From NCBI GenBank assembly GCA_964581385.1, contig CAZOOK010000053.1:1-26632 (forward strand): DNA of 26,632 nt, written 5' to 3'. The notes beneath the pieces are model-generated. The model was not told the DNA's origin and made no database searches. It worked only from the letters and a program-made list of their open reading frames with translations. The stretch's first letter is position 1. The number at the start of each line of letters is the position of its first letter. Shown one piece after another: positions 23,201 through 26,632 of the stretch. A program made the position numbers and the translations under genes. This stretch comes from CAZOOK01 sp964581385. Lineage in GTDB: Bacteria > Pseudomonadota > Gammaproteobacteria > Nevskiales > Nevskiaceae.

Positions 23201-24560
23201 CGAGTTGGGCTAGCAAGGGCATGGTCGAAGTCTTGAATCGCGCGAGTTCGCCGCCGTAGATCGGGATGGCGTGCGGGAGCGCCACAGTTACCGGATTTTT
23301 GTGGATGCCGTCCACGCGGAATTCGTAATGCAGATGTGGGCCGGTGGCGAGACCGCTCATGCCGACATAGCCGATGACTTGGCCCTGGCGCACTTTGGTC
23401 CCGGCTGTGATGCCTGATCTGGCGCGCAACAGGTGGCCATACGCGGTTTCATAGGGTCCCCAATGCTTGATCACGATCAGATTGCCATAGCCGCCCTTGC
23501 GGCCGACGAACTCGATACGTCCGTCGCCGGTGGCTTTGACCGGCGTGCCGATCGGCGCTGCGTAATCGACGCCCTTATGCGCGCGAATGATATTGAGAAT
23601 CGGGTGCCGGCGATGCAAGTTGAATCCGGAGCTGATGCGTGCGAAGTCAACCGGTGTGCGAATGAATGCCTTGCGCATCGACTGGCCGTCCGGCGTGTAA
23701 TACGCGACATGTCCGTCGGAATCCTGGTAGCGCACTGCCCGATAGGCTTGGCCGTTGTTGGTGAACTCGGCGGCGATGATGTCACCATCACGCAGCTTCT
23801 TGCCGTCCCTGTAGAGCACATCGTAGACGACGGAAAAACGGTCGCCGGGTTGCAGATCCTGAGCGAAGTCGATGTCGTAATCGAAAATGTCGGCAACCTG
23901 AAGAATCAACCGATCCGAAAGATTCGCCTTGTGGCCGTCGGTGAATAGTGAGTCCTCGATGGTGCCCGCAGTTTCCACGTTTCGATGTTCGATCGCCGAT
24001 GTTAGGGTAACCGCTGCGAACCCTTTCGCACCGAGACGAACGTCCAGCGTCCGTGTCTCGTCGAGCGCGTAGGTCAGCTCGCTGAGATGGTCCTCGCCTA
24101 AACGCAGATTCAGCGTATCGCCGGCTCGAAGGTGTCGCAGCCGCGCAGCGTCGCCGCCAAGCTTCATGATGCTCATCCAGTCCTCGGCGGGCAGGTCGAG
24201 CGCGGCGAAAATCTGCGAAAGATTCTGCCCCGTGCCGACGCGGATCATCTTCCACTCACTCGCCGGCGGAACATTAACGTTATTGCCGGAAGCCACTTGC
24301 ATGAGGCTGCCGGTGTCAATCCGGAGCTCGGGTCTCAGCGGTACCACGTCGAGCGATACAGCGGCTGGCTGCGCCTGCTGTGCCGTCAGGGGCGCGGTCG
24401 CGACGATTGGCGCGGGTGGCGTCTGGCTGTCTGGATAGTAGTACACGATCGCCGATGCGCTCGACGCACAAAGTGCCGTTACGAGCGCGATCCTACGCAC
24501 TGCAATCCTGCGTGCCGCCGGGCGAGCGGGCCCGGCCGCTAAGTTATACTGCCTGTGCAT
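23145..24560 (-). CDS. mepM: M23 murein endopeptidase, MepM-like
   Basis: This 471-residue protein starts at the ATG at 24560 (MHRQYNLAAG); the frame is open 41 codons upstream without homologous content. A basic N-terminus and hydrophobic segment (about 22-40) form a membrane anchor or signal. A LysM/OapA-like region (about 100-190) precedes the lysostaphin-type M23 domain (about 310-430). The zinc ligands are H328 and D332 (HKGVD) and H411 (GPHLHYEF), with H376 and H409 catalytic. It cleaves D-Ala-mDAP cross-links, allowing murein growth, and its products feed the recycling step encoded next (anmK). It is divergent from tyrS. Confidence 0.93.
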   Translation of the reverse strand: MHRQYNLAAGPARPAARRIAVRRIALVTALCASSASAIVYYYPDSQTPPAPIVATAPLTAQQAQPAAVSLDVVPLRPELRIDTGSLMQVASGNNVNVPPASEWKMIRVGTGQNLSQIFAALDLPAEDWMSIMKLGGDAARLRHLRAGDTLNLRLGEDHLSELTYALDETRTLDVRLGAKGFAAVTLTSAIEHRNVETAGTIEDSLFTDGHKANLSDRLILQVADIFDYDIDFAQDLQPGDRFSVVYDVLYRDGKKLRDGDIIAAEFTNNGQAYRAVRYQDSDGHVAYYTPDGQSMRKAFIRTPVDFARISSGFNLHRRHPILNIIRAHKGVDYAAPIGTPVKATGDGRIEFVGRKGGYGNLIVIKHWGPYETAYGHLLRARSGITAGTKVRQGQVIGYVGMSGLATGPHLHYEFRVDGIHKNPVTVALPHAIPIYGGELARFKTSTMPLLAQLDAAKSSRLAQTSANLGKD

Positions 24561-24744
24561 GTTTTTACCGTTGTGAGCGGGGAATCCGCACCGTGCGGGC
24601 GCGGGCCAGGTCGCAGTTATGCGCCGGCGCATCCAGACCCCGGCTGTGCATTGTAAAGAAACATAATTCAGTACCGATTGCAATCCTTCTTCTCATACGA
24701 CTCCCTCGTCGAACCGTTGCCAACCGCCATCAGCAGGCTTTGAA
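24561..24744. promoter_or_regulatory. Divergent mepM/tyrS control region
   Basis: This 184-bp gap must hold the promoters of both mepM (minus) and tyrS (plus). An AT-rich core lies at about 24650-24685. Minus-strand TTGCAA and TACAAT-like hexamers and plus-strand CATAAT are present but not at convincing spacings, so no promoter is assigned. I see no T-box or other leader structure. Confidence 0.3.
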
Positions 24745-25959
24745 ATGAGCGCATCGCCAGACTTGTCCGAACTCGAGCGCGCCAGCGCCGAAATCATTCC
24801 GCTGGAAGAGTTTCGCAGCCGCGTCACCGGTGCGAGCGGCGGACGTCCCCTCCGCGTCAAAGCGGGGTTCGATCCGACCGCCAAGGATCTCCATCTCGGG
24901 CACACACTCTTGCTTAACAAGATGCGTGCCTTCCAGGAGATCGGCCACGAAGTGATTTTCCTGATCGGCGACTTTACGGGGATGATCGGCGACCCTACAG
25001 GAAAGAACGAGACCCGCAAGCCGCTGACGCGTGAGCAGGTGGAGGAGAACGCGCAAACCTATCGCGAACAGGTATTCAAGATTCTTGATCGCACGCGGAC
25101 GCGCATCGAATTCAACAGCCGATGGCTCGGTGAGCTCGGCGCCGAGGGCATGATCCGATTGGCGTCGCATTACACCGTCGCCCGCATGCTCGAGCGCGAT
25201 GATTTTTCCAAGCGCTATCGGGATAACCAACCGATTGCGGTGCATGAATTCCTGTATCCGCTGCTGCAAGGCTACGATTCCGTGGCGCTGGAGGCGGATA
25301 TCGAGTTGGGTGGCACCGATCAGAAATTCAATCTGCTGATGGGTCGCCACCTACAAGCAGTTTACGGACAGAAGCCGCAGTGCATCATGACCGTGCCGAT
25401 TCTTGAAGGGCTCGATGGCGTTCAAAAGATGTCCAAGTCGCTGAACAACTACATCGGCGTCAACGATCCGCCGGCGGAGATGTTCGGGAAGCTGATGTCG
25501 GTGTCCGATAGTTTGATGTGGCGTTATTACGATCTGCTTTCGTTCCGGTCTCTGACCGAAGTCGAAAGGCTAAAGAAGGAAATTGACGAGGGCGGCAACC
25601 CGCGCGACGTGAAGATGGCGTTGGGCGTCGAAATCGTCGCCCGATTCCACGGCCCCGGGACGGGGGAGCAAGCGAAAGCGGCGTTCATCGCGCAGTTCTC
25701 GCAGGGAGCCTTGCCAGAAAACATACAGGAAATCAAAGTGGTGGCGCCGCCCGGAGGGTTGCCGCTTGCGCGCGCCCTCAAGGAAGCGGGCCTTGTTCCG
25801 TCGACTTCGGATGCGAATCGCCAAATACAGCAACGCGCTGTGCGCGTGGATCAAGAGCGGGTTGAAGATCGCAGTTTCCTCCTGGTCGCAGGGAAAACCT
25901 ATCTGCTGCAGGTCGGACCACGGCGTTTTGCGCGGGTCACCGTGCTCGCCGCTTCTTGA
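24745..25959 (+). CDS. tyrS: Tyrosyl-tRNA synthetase
   Basis: This 404-residue class I synthetase charges tRNA-Tyr. The HIGH-type motif is HLGH (50-53) in KAGFDPTAKDLHLGHTLLL, the KMSKS motif is intact at 228-232 (VQKMSKSLNNYIG), and a C-terminal S4 RNA-binding domain follows from about 340. The DPTAKDLHLGH form identifies the TyrZ/TyrS2-like branch found in Pseudomonas and relatives rather than the E. coli type. It precedes the rRNA operon. Confidence 0.96.
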   Translation: MSASPDLSELERASAEIIPLEEFRSRVTGASGGRPLRVKAGFDPTAKDLHLGHTLLLNKMRAFQEIGHEVIFLIGDFTGMIGDPTGKNETRKPLTREQVEENAQTYREQVFKILDRTRTRIEFNSRWLGELGAEGMIRLASHYTVARMLERDDFSKRYRDNQPIAVHEFLYPLLQGYDSVALEADIELGGTDQKFNLLMGRHLQAVYGQKPQCIMTVPILEGLDGVQKMSKSLNNYIGVNDPPAEMFGKLMSVSDSLMWRYYDLLSFRSLTEVERLKKEIDEGGNPRDVKMALGVEIVARFHGPGTGEQAKAAFIAQFSQGALPENIQEIKVVAPPGGLPLARALKEAGLVPSTSDANRQIQQRAVRVDQERVEDRSFLLVAGKTYLLQVGPRRFARVTVLAAS

Positions 25960-25979
25960 AGGATTTTTATGACCGGGTG

Positions 25980-26007
25980 TTGACAGCCTCAAAACCTTCT
26001 GTAGAAT
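25980..26007 (+). promoter_or_regulatory. rRNA operon promoter
   Basis: TTGACA at 25980-25985 and TAGAAT at 26002-26007 are separated by 16 bp, the short spacing typical of rrn P1 promoters. The bases after the -10 box are GC-rich (GCGCCC), as expected for a stringently controlled discriminator. The position, about 235 bp before 16S, fits. Confidence 0.8.
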
Positions 26008-26057
26008 GCGCCCTCCTTGCTGCTGACGACGCCGAAAAAAACGACGCCGAGGCAGCC

Positions 26058-26087
26058 CGTTCATTAACAAATCAGCAAGTGATTTGT
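26058..26087 (+). promoter_or_regulatory. rrn leader boxA-like site and hairpin
   Basis: CGTTCATTAACAA (26058-26070) resembles the boxA antitermination element (E. coli GCTCTTTAACAA), and the following TGTGTGGGTGCTC resembles the boxC-type segment TGTGTGGGCACTC. ACAAATCA (26067-26074) pairs with TGATTTGT (26080-26087) around a GCAAG loop. Together they indicate a Nus-dependent antitermination leader. Confidence 0.6.
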
Positions 26088-26242
26088 GTGGGTGCTCCCG
26101 AGTGCGTGGCGATTGCCATAGCATCACGGAGTATCAACGTAAAGCCCAAGTTGTAACAGTAATTGAGCTTTGTTGATAACTCTTACGGCACTGAAGACGC
26201 GCAAGCGTTCAGGTGCCATCCAGTTAGATTTAAGCTTTAAAT

Positions 26243-26632
<390 letters not shown>

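Overview
The window comes from the chromosome of a GC-rich gammaproteobacterium. The first 390 bases of a 16S rRNA gene close it. That 16S fragment has a very short V1 helix and the TTGGACAATGGGCGCAAGCCTGATCCAG stretch common in the Xanthomonadales/Steroidobacterales side of the class. The order erpA, anmK, mepM, tyrS, rrn also matches the arrangement I recall from Pseudomonas aeruginosa (PA0665-PA0668, then rrn). The genus cannot be fixed by eye.

Layout. (1) 87-4518, minus: two tandem paralogous TonB-dependent outer-membrane receptors, preceded on the same strand by dtd (4594-5043). (2) 5120-11138, plus: a lysophospholipid/lipid A-type acyltransferase, then a four-gene ABC/Gld-type cluster (ATPase, permease, GldG-like protein, DUF4340 protein) running straight into mutM. 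(3) 11139-12460: the only real break in the housekeeping content. It holds a 631-bp inverted-repeat element with strong palindromes, an AT-richer stretch, and an orphan three-helix membrane protein. (4) 12470-14530, minus: a His-rich CDF metal exporter downstream of an acuI/yhdH-type oxidoreductase. (5) 14654-15786, plus: pdxH and a DUF985 cupin. (6) 15805-17955, minus: a membrane GGDEF/EAL protein with degenerate signature motifs. (7) 18171-20187: a HAD-IB phosphatase divergent from rppH, with a YciI-like gene coupled to rppH and a convergent hemJ. (8) 20361-21976, plus: a coiled-coil membrane protein, a bactofilin and erpA. (9) 22004-24560, minus: mepM then anmK, for peptidoglycan hydrolysis and anhydro-MurNAc recycling. 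(10) 24745 to the end, plus: tyrS, an rRNA promoter and antitermination leader, and 16S.

Most of this is ordinary core genome: envelope upkeep, cofactor and Fe-S metabolism, RNA and DNA quality control. The parts worth a second look are the 11201-11831 inverted-repeat element and the adjoining orphan gene, the receptor duplication with its copied 5' leader, the Gld-type ABC operon, the degenerate c-di-GMP protein, and the coiled-coil/bactofilin pair. I saw no CRISPR array, prophage, transposase, tRNA or convincing new defence system.
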